From: Sorghum bicolor
Taxonomy: Eukaryota > Streptophyta > Magnoliopsida > Poales > Poaceae
Assembly (NCBI RefSeq): GCF_000003195.3
Contig: NC_012872.2
Span: 52,371,695 to 52,435,694 of the forward strand
DNA length: 64,000 bases
Direction of reading: 5' to 3'
Part shown: positions 10,602 through 22,074 of the stretch, one piece after another
Position numbering within the stretch: position 1 is the stretch's first letter
How the letters are laid out: every line of letters starts with the position of its first letter
Notes under the pieces: model-generated
What the model was told of the DNA's origin: nothing
Databases searched by the model: none
What the model saw: only the letters and a program-made list of their open reading frames with translations
Position numbers and translations under genes: made by a program

Positions 10602-11094
10602 CTCCCCCATCCCAAATTATAAGACATTTTAAAAATTTTGGAGAGTCAAAATATTTTAAATTCAACTAAATTTATATGATAAGATAATAATATTTATGAT
10701 ATTAACTAAATATTATTATATTCTTTATTAATTATATTTTATATAATATCTATTTGATGTCAAAAATTTTTATATTTTTTCTATAATTTTAATCAATATG
10801 CTTTGACTTTTTAAAATTTTTGAAATGCCTAGGCCTTGTTTAGTTTCGAAAAAAATTCGGATTTCGCTACTGTAGCACTTTCGTTTTTATTTGACAAATA
10901 TTGTCTAATTATGAACTAGCTAGGATTAAAAGATTCGTCTCGCGATTTACAGACAAACTGTGTAATTAGTTTTTGCTTTCGTTTATATTTAATGCTTCAT
11001 GCATGTGCCGCAAGATTCGATGTGACGAGTAATCTTGAAAAAATTTTAGATTTCGGATTGAACTAAACAAGGCCATAATTTGAGACGGTGAGAG
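10602..11094. mobile_element. Stowaway-type MITE interrupted by a Tourist MITE
   Basis: The left end CTCCCCCATCCCAAATTATAAG and the right end ATAATTTGAGACGGTGAGAG are diverged inverted repeats of the CTCCCTCCGTCCC type, flanked by TA. The element is mariner/Stowaway-like. It is split at 10,832-11,074 by the Tourist MITE listed next. Without that insert it is ~250 bp, a normal size. Confidence 0.75.
10832..11074. mobile_element. Tourist-type MITE nested in the Stowaway element
   Basis: Begins GGCCTTGTTTAGTTTCG and ends TGAACTAAACAAGGCC. The flanks CTA and ATA are probably a mutated TTA duplication. It lies wholly inside the Stowaway element and is therefore the younger insertion. Confidence 0.8.
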
Positions 11095-12476
11095 TACTGG
11101 GCATCATGTCCGGCAATCAGCAGGATCTCCTTTTTTTTTTTTTCTTTTTCAGGTGGAATGGCTTAAAGGAGAGAAAGAAAGAGAGAGAATCATGCAGGTG
11201 AATTGACTGATCCGGCGCGCGCGCTTTGCAGTTGGAGTTGGTGGTGGTCTTCCGTGGTGCTGCAAAGGAGGCAGCAGCCGGCCCCGGAGATTCTTCCGTG
11301 ATGCTTCCTGAAAAGAGGAGGTTCCTGCAGCCTAATGAGAAGAGTTTAATAATGGACTAATGGCAACGCCAAATGTCACTGTGCTGTGGAAATTAGAATG
11401 CCACCCTCTCCACGGGTCCCAAAAGGATCCATCCTCGGCGGGTGCGGGTCCTTACCGGAGTTTCTAAAGCCGGTGGGGGGATTTGCACGGGCGCCGCTTC
11501 AGCTGGGTCATGGCGGATTGGCGGTTGGATGGGGCCGAAACAGAGGATGAGCTTAGGCTACGCGGTGGCCAGTTTTAGCCCGAGGCTGAGCAGACCGGAG
11601 AAAGAGAAGCCAGAGGAGTGGGCCGGGCGGACAAAAAACAAAAGGAGCGATAATGAAAGAAAACGTTTTTGGGGATTTTGAAATTTTCCCAAAAAAAAAC
11701 TTTGCCAAATTCATTTGAAACCATTTATAACCTATTTTAATAATGTGTTGCTCGAATATAATATAGAGTTTTCAACACAAAAGTTTGTTTTGAACAACAT
11801 TTTTGTCATATTTTATTTTTCAATCCTTTCTGAACTTTATTTTGGGAACCAATAAAACTAGGCTTTGAGGAAATAACTAGTATGAAGACAAATTTTTAAA
11901 TACGATTTCCAAACAAATTTAATATGTTTATAAAATATGTTTTAAATTAATTATAGAATTTACAACCTTTCCAAAACTTTATTTAAAAATATAATTAAAA
12001 AATTAAAGACTTATAATCCAAACTCGAACTCATTTTTTTAAACTAGAATTTGAAACATACATTTAATACTATAGTTTCTATAAAAAATATAGAAAATCAT
12101 ATTCATAGCTTAAATAAATTTTATAATTTAGATTTACTTATACTTAGTTATGCAATGAGCATGGATGTAACACCCCTAAGGAAATTAGTTTAGAAAGTCC
12201 TGACAAAGATATTATTATTCAACAAAACTGATAACAAACAAACCAAAGGTTGGAAAGTCTTATAAAAACTTTGAAATCATTTATATTTTTTAGTATGTTC
12301 TTGTCACATCTCAAATGGAAATTTTGGACATGACAAACTTAAGGGAATATGAGTGGGATGTAGATGGGCAATAAGAAAAAAAAAGGATTTGATTTCAGGA
12401 TGATGTGTGGTATGAGCGATGGAGATACTCTTAGCCAACTAGCTACCTAATTCTAACCAAATTTTAGTCCTAACTA
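11095..12476. other. Intergenic DNA, no gene recognised
   Basis: 11,100-11,690 is GC-richer with a polypyrimidine stretch and one short open frame (11,442-11,681) that resembles nothing known. 11,690-12,420 is strongly AT-rich and non-coding. It could be the remains of an old repeat, but no ends were found. Confidence 0.4.
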
Positions 12477-12537
12477 CTTTCTTCGTCTAGAAAAGAATAC
12501 AATTGTACCACAATATCAACTGAAAGTATTTTAAATT
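12477..12537. mobile_element. Left piece of a Stowaway-like MITE split by ~29 kb
   Basis: TA, then CTTTCTTCGTCTAGAAAAG and ATACAATTGTA, is the end of a Stowaway-family element of the CTCCCTCCGTCTAGAAAAG type. It stops at the MULE target duplication TTTTAAATT (12,529-12,537). Its other end is found at 41,403-41,628, in inverted orientation (AGAATTGTAATATTTTTCTGG), beyond the MULE and the Helitron. Confidence 0.75.
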
Positions 12538-12591
12538 GGAAGCGGCTAATGCACGGCCGTGCATGCGTTAAGCACACCGCACGCACACTCC
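12538..12591 (+). repeat. MULE left terminal inverted repeat
   Basis: Starts GGAAGCGGCTAATGCACGG and ends GCACGCACACTCC. Against the complement of 36,854-36,907 it shares GGAA at the tip, a GGCCGTGC block, TTAA, and GCACGCnCACTCC at the inner end, with small indels between. The match ends abruptly after CTCC on both sides, which sets the TIR length. Confidence 0.8.
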
Positions 12592-13612
12592 GTATTAGGA
12601 AAAACCGAAAAAGGCAACCCCGCCAAGACAAAAAAGCCCACCAGTAAATAACAGGCCCACGCCCCTCTTCCCCTGGAAGCTTCTTCCCCTCTTCCCTGTT
12701 TTGCTTTTCCCTTTCAACCCTCAAAACAGAGATGCTCATGGCGCCGCTGCCACCATCCAGGCAGCTGGCAGATTCATCCAAAACAAAGGCAAGCTAATAC
12801 ATCCAAGAACAAAAAAGCAGGTACGTGCGATTGTGCAACAACTTTGTACTATCAGCTTCTTCTGCTACTACTTTCAACAAAAAAAAGTCCCAAAAAAATA
12901 GAAACTAGCCAGATCTGTTACTAGAAGCCAGATCTGTTACAAAGAAAAAGCAGATCTTATCCTAACTTTTGAGCAATTCACCACTTTTGCTTAAGCAAAT
13001 CAGTTGTTCTGTATAAAGCAGATCTTATCACATAGTACTATAGTTCCCTACTACATCAGCAGATTTAATACTACACCACTGTACGTTTTGGTGCCCATTA
13101 GATGACATGGATATATGTTGTATGCACCACTCATGCAGATGTACATCTTTCTACATTAAAAATCTTCTTGTGTTAGCTGCTTCACATGGTTACTCCTATG
13201 CATTAAACTTTCTTGTGTTAGTTGCTGCACATAGCTTCGCACCTGCAAAAATTAAAAGTAAAAAAGTACAACTGATAAAATCAACTGAGTAAAGGACAAG
13301 CAAGCCTCAAATATCAAACTTTCTCTAAAAAAAGATAACACATTGACACTAGATCCATAAAAAAGTTGGAAAAAAACTGAGTATGGAATAAACTACAAAC
13401 CTAAAAAAGCATGTACTGAATATAGTTAGCATGTATTGAAATACAACTAAAAAAGCATGTACTAAACAAAAGAACTGCATAAGTTGCTGCCCTATTTTGT
13501 CTAGTTCTGTACACTATTATTGCCTAATAGGTTTGACTAAGTTGCCTACTGTCTTGATATAGTAACACACACCTATAGTTAATGTTTTTTGCATGCAGAT
13601 CTCAAAAAAAAT
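12592..13612 (+). promoter_or_regulatory. 5' region and leader intron of the MULE transposase
   Basis: Pyrimidine- and A-rich DNA between the TIR and the first ATG. A good splice donor (AAGCAG|GTACGTGCG) lies at 12,821. A polypyrimidine acceptor (TTTTTTGCATGCAG) ends just before 13,599, 14 bases ahead of the ATG. This suggests a non-coding first exon and a ~780-bp leader intron. No clear TATA box was identified. Confidence 0.45.
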
Positions 13613-16352
13613 ATGGATCTTAACGAGCTGCCACCAGATTTGGATGAAGATTTCTTGGATGCATTTGATTTTGATTATATGACTAGCAACCCTACCTTCT
13701 GCACTCAAGTGTCCACAAATCCTGGAATTCCTCAGCCTAACGATGAGCATGTGAACCAACCGATTTTGCCTAGTATTTCTGAAGATGGTCATGCTCCTGC
13801 AGTTTCAGAAGAGTTTCTTCCTACCATTTCTGAGATCAGATTGTCATTTGAACAGGCAAGAATAGAGGACAGGAATGAAGATTCTACTACTAATCCTGTA
13901 TTTGCTGAAGTAGCAGAAGAGGAGGAAGAGGTGTGGTCTACACCTGAAATGCCACACAATGGGATGTCTTTTGCAACCTTGGACGAAGCAAGGGAGTACT
14001 ACAACTCGTATGCAAAGAGAACTGGCTTCTCGATTAGAACAAACACGTCACGTCGGTCTGCAATCACAAGAGAAAAACAAAAGGTGCAGTTTGTGTGCAA
14101 CAAGGAAGGCTTTGGCAGGAAAAGGAGAGTTGCTGCTCAGCTTGTTGATGGAATCACTTGCTACTCTGACAATGATGAAGCCGAAGAAGAGGATACTGCA
14201 CAAGAAGAAGAGGATGAGCAAGTAGAAAAAAGGAAGAAGTTTGACGGATGTAAGAAAAGAAAGAGGGAGAAAATGCTATATACAAACTGCAAGGCAAGGA
14301 TGGTAGTCAAAATCATTGGCTCTAGATGGCAAGTAATCTATTTTTTGGCCGAGCATAACCATGATCTTGTAGTTCAGCCCTCACTCAAGAAGTTCCTAAG
14401 GTCCCATAGAGGCATACCGAAGCAGGAAAAGGACTTCATTGTTTTGCTACATGGATGCAACTTGAGCACCGGTAGAATCATGCAGCTGATGAGCGAGTTC
14501 TATGGCTCAGCACAGCTGGTTCCATATGACGGCAAACAAGTTTCAAACTTCCGCTCCACCATCCACAAGACAGAAAAATTCAAAGATATGCAAGAAACTT
14601 TGGATTACTTCAGAGCATTGAAAGAAGAAGACCCTGAATTCTTCTACAAGATCAAGCTTGATGACAACCATAGGGTTGAGAACCTATTTTGGGTTGATTC
14701 AGCTGCAAGGCGTGCTTACAAAGAGGCATACAACGATTGTGTCTCATTTGATGCAACCTATATGACCAACATATATGAGATGCCTTGTACACCATTCATA
14801 GGAATCAACAGACACTGTCAAACTTTTCAACTAGGATGTGCCTTTATAAGGAATGAGAAGACAACTACCTATGAATGGTTGTTTCTAACATTTCTAGAGG
14901 CAATGGATAGAAAAGCACCCCTTAACATAATCACCGATCAAGATCCTGCGATGAGAGCTGCCATTTGCATTGTGTTTCCAAACACAACCCACAGGAATTG
15001 CAGGTGGCATATCATGGACAAGTTTTCAGGCACAATTGGACCGATCCTTGCTAAAAATGATGAGCTGAATGAGGAGTTTGTGGATTGCTTAAACCACACT
15101 GTAAGCCCAGAAGATTTTGAGTCAAAGTGGGCTACTATGGTCCAGAAATATGGTTTGGAGGACAATGAGCATTTTCAACACCTATACCACATAAGGCAGA
15201 GCTTCATACCAGCCTACTACATGCACAGTTTCTTCCCATTCCTCCAGTCGACTCAAAGGAGCGAGGGGTTCAATGCTTTGTTGAAGAAGTATGTCAACCC
15301 AAACTTGTCAGTGCTACAGTTTGTGAGGCAGTACCAGAAAATACAAGAAAAGTGTCTGGTTGCACAGGATGGGCAAGACTTCAGGACCGATGAGAATGAG
15401 CGAAGACGATGGTCAAGGCATCCACTTGAGAAGCATGCTTCCACTGTATACACAAAGAATATGTTTTACAGGTTCTCCAAAGAGTTTGAGAAAACTGCAG
15501 AATATGATGTGAAGCCTGTAGGGCAGTTCCAATATTGGTTGGAGCCCAATAATAGCTTTGTTTTTGGGTATGGAAAAAGGAACTATCTTGTTACAGCAAT
15601 AGAAGAGGATGAAAGCTATTGCTGCGAGTGCAGCAAGTTTGATAGGGATGGAATCATTTGCTGCCACATTATGAGAGTTATGGTCAGAATGGGTGTGAAA
15701 TTAATACCAGAAAGGTACATCCTTAAAAGGTGGACGCAACAAGCAATTGCTAGTGATACTAACCAGGTCCAAAATGTGAATGCACCAGTGGGACTTGTGG
15801 CCCGTGGGATGCCATTGACTAGTGAGAAAACTTTGAGATTTACCAACGCAACCACCGCGTTTGCAGCAATAGCAGTGGAAGGTTGTACAAATGATGAAAA
15901 CTATGCTATTTTGGAGAAGCACATCAAGGAGATGCGATCTGAATTTGAAGAAATTAAGAAAAGGACGATGGCAAATAGGCAAAACACTAGTGGTGCAGAA
16001 GGTGGTGCTACAGAAGGTGCACAAAATGGTACAGGTGTCTCTACTCTAACTGGACCTTCATTGCAAACTGCAAGTTTAAAAAACTAGACACTATATTCTG
16101 CTTTGCTTCATTTTTGTATGTCTGTACTATATTGATTAGTTGCTTGTTGCATTTCACATTGTAGGTGCAGTGGCTGGTCCAAATACATCAAGTGTAGCGA
16201 ACCCCCCAAAATCAAAAGCTAAAGGGCGCAGGAAGGAGAAGGCACACAAAAAAGGGATGAATGGTCAAGCGAAGAGGAAGAATAAGTGCAGCATTTGCAA
16301 ATCATATGATCACAATGCACAGAGATGCCCGGACAAACTCAAAAAAAAATAA
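13613..16352 (+). CDS. FAR1/FHY3-type MULE transposase, full-length copy
   Basis: The predicted product is ~869 residues from two coding exons (13,613-16,034 and 16,165-16,352), joined at ACAG|GTGTCT and TTGTAG|GTGCAG; the join keeps frame. If unspliced it stops at 16,087. The ATG (MDLNELPPDLDEDF) follows an intron acceptor. Domains in order: an acidic N terminus; a FAR1 DNA-binding domain (~118-250, ending AEHNHDL); a MULE DDE transposase with Asp in SFDATYMTN (~380), Asp in ITDQDPAM (~440) and Glu in TQRSEGFN (~550); a SWIM zinc finger (CCECSKFDRDGIICCHI, ~668-690); and a C-terminal CCHC-like knuckle in exon 2 (CSICKSYDHNAQRC). All expected catalytic residues are visible. It should cut and transfer the element ends in the nucleus. 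The gene converges on the protease gene. FHY3/FAR1 transcription factors share this architecture, but the TIRs and target duplication favour a true transposase. Confidence 0.9.
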
Positions 16353-19300
16353 AAACAGTTTCTTAGTGGGAATACATACCTAGCAAATATTCATTTTACA
16401 TCTCCATGCAATATTGTTTTCTGGATGTTGGAGCCATTTGTATGTGAGCATCTTTCGAATAGTTGGCATATCTTTTTCCTTAAACTCTGGCATGTTAATA
16501 CCATTCCAGTGTTCACAGTGCATTAGCATGTGGAACCCGCAGTCATGACTGCAAAAAAAAAGTCATAATCATATGGAGGATGACAGAAACTTTAGATATG
16601 AAAATAAATATGTATGTTGAACTGTTGACCTACTTGTTTGACTGCAATGGAACATTAATATCAATCAGTTGGTACTTGTCAATATTCTTCCTTGAATTAG
16701 GGTAATGTTTGCGCCAAAGTTCCTTAATTGCAGTGATCAAATTGTTGCAGCATGTCTTCAAGTTAATGTCAGCGAGAGACCTCATAGAATCGAGAACTTC
16801 AAACCTTTCTTCCCTTAGGTTCAAGACTAGAAGGAAGAAGTGGCCCACTGTTCTATCAAGCCTTTTGAAACGAATATTTTGCAATACAGGAAACATGACC
16901 TACAAAAAAAAATGCTAGCAAAAAAATGAGAATAGCTACTAAAACCAAAAAAAGGCTTCATAGCATCTATATTGCCAGAAAAAACATAATCCTTGAGTGA
17001 TATAACAGCTAGCAGGCTTCTAAAAAAATAAAAATAAAAAAATGGTCGTGAATCGAATTGAGATATGGACAATTTAACATAGGAACTACCTGTTGTTCTC
17101 TGCCCTACACATGTCATATTTTGTTATTTTCTATAAATTGCTCCACAAATTTTAGAACACAAAAACAAAAAGTTATGATGGTAGGACACCAAGATTGCAT
17201 TTTTTTTTAAAAAAAAAGTATAACCTAAAACGAAACAATATTATAGCCTAATGAACATAGTTAAAATGCCTATTTCGAAAAAAAAGAAGAGGATTAAGTG
17301 GACGATCAATTACCAATTGAGAACGGTCTAGGTGGTGGAGGCTTCTTTGGAAAGCACAATTAATCTCCCCATTATCCAGAATCCCATCTTGTAGAAAAGA
17401 CTGTAAAAAAAGAGAATTAAAAAAATAATGTTAGAAAAAAAGTGCTTGTTTGAAAAAAATAAGCATACAAACTAAGAAACATCAGTAAAAGTAAAAAGAA
17501 AAGGGGGGATTCTCACAGCTATTCTTAGTGGGAGTATTTGTTTTACAGGGATCTTGGCCTTTCTGTCTTTTAATGCATATATAGCAATTTCAGCTACTGT
17601 GTTGAATAATTTTCCACCTGGTTTAACTGATTCAGAAAGGTGCTTCAAGCTCACATAGTAATCTGGATAACTGATTATGATCTCGCTGCGTACAACATAG
17701 ATGGGTCATAGTTAAAAAAACAAAAATACAAAATGAATTCGAGAGTTTAACAGGCGGAAATGCCAGTCAAAAAAGAAAAAGTTGCACATACTCTCCTTGG
17801 CTTGAGCTTTGACTCGAACTCCTGGTTGACCTTCTAGTGGCCGAGCATACCACATCATATGCACGACTTGCAACCTTGCTGCACTTCAAGCCGTTTCTGG
17901 CATAATCAATATATGGGGACTGCAAAGCACGCCCTGGTCGTGCTGGCCTCCTAGGCGGAGGTTGATACGCAGGTGTGTGTGAAGTGCTGGGAGCAGATTG
18001 TAGACCATAGGTTGTAGCTGATGTTGTCTTTTCAACTCTTGTTGGCTTCCTTTCTGAATGTTCAATTGGGTTATCTGTAGGTACAGGAGTTTGCTTAACT
18101 GCACTGCTAGAAAGTAACTTATCTGTCCTATTCCTTTCTATATCTTCAATTTGGGCATCAAGTTCTTTAAATTGTTCTTCACTTAAATTGTCCCAAAAAT
18201 AATCATCATCATATTTCCTTGCGTTCCTTTCTGAATTACATTCACTTGGCTTTGATGGTGGACGTTCACGGGGTGTGGGAAAATCAATGAATCTCATAAT
18301 GTCCATTGGTGGGGGATCAAAATCCCATTTAGAGTGCTTTTCTGATTTTTCTTTGTTTTCCACAACACTAGCAGAAGGAGGGAGCCTTTAGCCATGAAAA
18401 AAGAACAAAAAATTAGTGTTAGTACTGTTGTGTTACTAGAAAAAAACTTGATTTAAAAACAATGACAAAAAAATGCTATCTATTCATAGTTGCAATACTA
18501 TCTCTCCATAGTCGAGCAATTTTATTCAAATGACATAACAAAGGAGTGATACTAGTGTAGGTGACCATTTAACACATAAACACAACTGACCCATAAAGTA
18601 TGAAAAAATAGACAAAAAAAAATATAATTTCTACCAAATTACAAATAACTTGCCTCACTAATAAATATTAAGTTGCTTAACACAAAAAAATATATCCCAT
18701 TTACCTCAGCCTTTCCCTTCTTGATTGAGAAGGAACAACTTCTAGTGGTGTTGGTTCTGATTCCCTTGAATCACCAGCCGGTGCATCAACTTTAGTGTGC
18801 TTTTTTGATTTTTCATTCTTTTCCACAACACTAGCAGGAGGAGGGAGCCTTTAGCCATGAAAAAAAACAAAAAAAAGGGCTTAGTACTGTTATGTTACTA
18901 GAAAAAAACTTGATTTAAAAACAAGGACAAAAAATGCTATCTGCTCATAGTTGCAAATACTATCTCTCCATAGTCGATCAACTCATTGAAGTGACATAAC
19001 AAAAAGATTGATACTAGTATAGGTGACCATTTAACACAGAAACGCGGCTGCCCCATAAGTATAAAAATAGACACACAAAAAAAATTGCTACCAAATTACA
19101 AATAACTTGCCTCACTACTAATATTAACTTGCTTAATAACTAAAATTGCACGCATATTTTAAAAGTGGTTCTCTACTACTCATAAACACTTAGAAACACA
19201 TGCACCAAAATGCATTGTTTTAGGATTCATCTAGCCTGTTGCACACTCCAGCTTTCCTGCAACAGAAAAAAGTTGGCAAAAATAAATCAACTTTGGTGTC

Positions 19301-19767
19301 AACTTTACTATAACAACATGGCAGAAAAAAGCGTGTGGAGCTAGAAAAATGTAATTTTTTGTGTGGGGTGGGGTAGGAAGCAGAGGTGCAAATATTTATT
19401 CAAAAAAATTACTGAAAAAATCAATCCAATAGAAACTGTAACATACTTAACACAAAAAAAATATATCTCATTTACCTCAGCCTTTCCCTTCTTGATTGAG
19501 AAGGAACAACTTCTAGTGGTGTTGGTTCTGTTTCCCTTGAATCACCAGCCGGTGGATCAACTTTGTTGGTTGCATCATCCTCACCAGAGACACCCTCATC
19601 CTCTAGCTCCACTTCTTTGGCCACCTCCTCATCCTCTAGCTCCACTTCTTTGTCCACCTCCTCATCTTCCTCGTCCTCGTCCTCATCCTCGTCCTCCATC
19701 CAATCCTCCTCCTCCTCCTCCTCATCCTCCTCGTCCTCCTCGATCTCTTCATCTTCATCAACATCCT
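15238..19767. repeat. Amplified unit, copy 1 (4,530 bp)
   Basis: This is the native copy of the sequence repeated at 20,932-25,457 and 25,463-29,986. It runs from the transposase Glu motif (CCTCCAGTCGACTC) to the acidic tract of the protease gene (ends ACATCCT). Copies differ mainly in A/T-run lengths and rare substitutions. An 11-bp stretch near 17,678 (GATTATGATCT) is present here and absent from copies 2 and 3. Confidence 0.9.
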
Positions 19768-20002
19768 GCTTGTGAGTATTGGTAGTTCTTTTCCGTGTTG
19801 ATCTTCTGGGCTCCTCATCCCCTTTGTCTTCATTTGTGTTCTTTTGATTAGGATTGGTAGTTCTTCTCCGTCTAGCTGTTCTGGTCTCCTCTTGCTCCTC
19901 AGAATCATCACTAATTGTGGACACCTCACTTATAAATGTTCCTATCACTTCAGTGAAACCGATACAAGCTTTCTTGACAATTTCAGACAACTTCCTTTTC
20001 TT
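16380..20002 (-). pseudogene. Ulp1-type protease gene, copy 1 (lacks 5' exons)
   Basis: Same exon series as the complete minus-strand gene at 26,604-32,832, but only from the acidic exon onward. Exons encode, 5' to 3': MSEIVKKACIGFTEVIG followed by acidic repeats (up to 20,002); two short PAGDSRE-type exons; MENKEKSEKHSKWDFDPPP; KHLSESVKPGGKLF; the Ulp1 core with GHFFLLVLNLREERFEVLDSM; and HDCGFHMLMHCEHWNG ending at TAG (16,380-16,382). The exons for the N-terminal domain are absent because the duplication breakpoint lies beyond the PPR fragment at 20,660. The 11-bp insertion near 17,678 disturbs one exon. It is probably non-functional. Confidence 0.75.
18361..19562 (-). repeat. Older internal duplication of exon plus intron in the protease gene
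   Basis: Block 18,361-18,791 and block 18,829-19,562 share the same order of landmarks: ACACTAGCAGnAGGAGGGAG, the AGCCATGAAAA intron start, a matching AT-rich intron, then TACCTCAGCCTTTCCC and the PAGDSRExEPTPLEVVPSQ coding end. They differ by many substitutions and a ~270-bp length difference. This duplication is therefore older than the unit amplification. It is present in all three units. Confidence 0.7.
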
Positions 20003-20083
20003 CTGTAATTAAAAAAAGTGTAAAAAATGTTAGCTCATAAGTGATATGTATCCCTTAATATTGTAACATCTATTTCAGCTGAT

Positions 20084-20660
20084 ATGTATGCCTATTTTCA
20101 AGAAAACTATGTAGTTTCTGAAGCAAAAAAGACCCTGGAAAAAAAGGTAATCTATATAAAAACAAAGTGCTCACACGTCTTTATATGGGTTTCTACACTT
20201 CCTTTTCAAGAACACATAGACAACTCATTCGCTGTCACTTGCTTTTGGAAGGTGCTATCTATAACAATTGATTCCAGGATTCAGCTGCGCCCAACAGAGC
20301 ATACCTTTGGCAGTTTAATCACTGCCACATCTCTGTCATCAGGCAGCTCGGCTGTGCTTGACCAAGTATTCGTGAGTGTGCTGAAATCTGGCTGTTCTAG
20401 TGACCTCTATGTGGGAAGTGCTCTGGTTAGCGCTTTTGCGAGACATGGCTTGATTGATGAAGCTAAGGACATCTTTCTCAGTTTCAAAAAAGAAAAAGAA
20501 TGCAGTCACCTTAAACGGATTGATAGTTGGCTTGGTCAAGCAACACTGCAGTGTAAGAAGCAGTAAAAAGTTTTTTGTGGGAACAAGGAATACTATTGTT
20601 GTATGTTGTGTTGCTCAGTGCCATAGCTGAATATTCTATACCTGAAAGAAGGTTTGAGGA
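20084..20660 (+). pseudogene. Captured PPR gene fragment, copy 1
   Basis: The open frame contains PTEHTFGSLITATSLSS, then SDLYVGSALVSAFARHG and IDEAKDIFLSF. These fit the helical repeats of plant-type pentatricopeptide repeat proteins (organellar RNA binding). It lacks an N terminus and stops early. It sits antisense within what is, in the intact protease gene, an intron. A near-identical, longer copy lies at 30,303-31,060. It is cut at 20,660 by the rearrangement junction. Confidence 0.7.
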
Positions 20661-20931
20661 TCAACAAACTTCTAGTGGTGTTGGTTCTGTTTCCCTTGAA
20701 TCACCGGCCGGTGGATCAACTTTGTTGGTTGCATCATCCTCACCAGAGACACCCTCATCCTCTAGCTCCACTTCTTTGGCCACCTCCTCATCCTCTAGCT
20801 CCACTTCTTTGTCCACCTCCTCATCTTCCTCGTCCTCGTCCTCATCCTCGTCCTCCTTCCAATCCTCCTCCTCCTCCTCCTCATCCTCCTCGTCCTCCTC
20901 GATCTCTTCATCTTCATCAACATCCTCTTCT
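20661..20931. repeat. Rearrangement junctions flanking a partial acidic tract
   Basis: After the PPR fragment ends at 20,660 there are ~6 bases of filler (TCAACA). Then 260 bp (20,667-20,926) match 19,508-19,767 of the protease acidic exon, followed by filler CTTCT and a jump to the transposase interior. The 260-bp piece carries TCCTTCCAATCC as in copies 2 and 3, not TCCATCCAATCC as in copy 1. It therefore derives from the amplified array rather than from copy 1. Confidence 0.85.
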
Positions 20932-22061
20932 ATTCCTCCAGTCGACTCAAAGGAGCGAGGGGTTCAATGCTTTGTTGAAGAAGTATGTCAACCCAAACTT
21001 GTCAGTGCTACAGTTTGTGAGGCAGTACCAGAAAATACAAGAAAAGTGTCTGGTTGCACAGGATGGGCAAGACTTCAGGACCGATGAGAATGAGCGAAGA
21101 CGATGGTCAAGGCATCCACTTGAGAAGCATGCTTCCACTGTATACACAAAGAATATGTTTTACAGGTTCTCCAAAGAGTTTGAGAAAACTGCAGAATATG
21201 ATGTGAAGCCTGTAGGGCAGTTCCAATATTGGTTGGAGCCCAATAATAGCTTTGTTTTTGGGTATGGAAAAAGGAACTATCTTGTTACAGCAATAGAAGA
21301 GGATGAAAGCTATTGCTGCGAGTGCAGCAAGTTTGATAGGGATGGAATCATTTGCTGCCACATTATGAGAGTTATGGTCAGAATGGGTGTGAAATTAATA
21401 CCAGAAAGGTACATCCTTAAAAGGTGGACGCAACAAGCAATTGCTAGTGATACTAACCAGGTCCAAAATGTGAATGCACCAGTGGGACTTGTGGCCCGTG
21501 GGATGCCATTGACTAGTGAGAAAACTTTGAGATTTACCAACGCAACCACCGCGTTTGCAGCAATAGCAGTGGAAGGTTGTACAAATGATGAAAACTATGC
21601 TATTTTGGAGAAGCACATCAAGGAGATGCGATCTGAATTTGAAGAAATTAAGAAAAGGACGATGGCAAATAGGCAAAACACTAGTGGTGCAGAAGGTGGT
21701 GCTACAGAAGGTGCACAAAATGGTACAGGTGTCTCTACTCTAACTGGACCTTCATTGCAAACTGCAAGTTTAAAAAACTAGACACTATATTCTGCTTTGC
21801 TTCATTTTTGTATGTCTGTACTATATTGATTAGTTGCTTGTTGCATTTCACATTGTAGGTGCAGTGGCTGGTCCAAATACATCAAGTGTAGCGAACCCCC
21901 CAAAATCAAAAGCTAAAGGGCGCAGGAAGGAGAAGGCACACAAAAAAGGGATGAATGGTCAAGCGAAGAGGAAGAATAAGTGCAGCATTTGCAAATCATA
22001 TGATCACAATGCACAGAGATGCCCGGACAAACTCAAAAAAAAAATAAAAACAGTTTCTTAG
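20932..22061 (+). pseudogene. Transposase 3' half, copy 2
   Basis: Encodes the transposase from the Glu motif (STQRSEGFNALLKK) through the SWIM finger to the exon-1 stop at 21,781, plus the zinc-knuckle exon at 21,859-22,061. The FAR1 domain and the first two catalytic Asp residues are missing. The open frame runs in from the reverse of the acidic tract, but no ATG precedes the junction. The first in-frame Met lies deep in the transposase part (NMFYRF). One extra A in the terminal A-run changes the last residues to KTVS before the stop. Confidence 0.8.
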
Positions 22062-22074
22062 TGGGAATACATAC

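Noticed and set aside
19563..19775. Ser-rich and Pro/His-rich open frames (also at 20,575, 25,253 and 29,782)
   Set aside because: They are the antisense of the GAG/GAT-rich acidic exon of the protease gene. Low-complexity coding DNA stays open in several frames.
20084..20566. Functional PPR gene
   Set aside because: It lacks a start region and targeting peptide, is interrupted soon after, and lies in a transposon intron. It is treated as a captured fragment.
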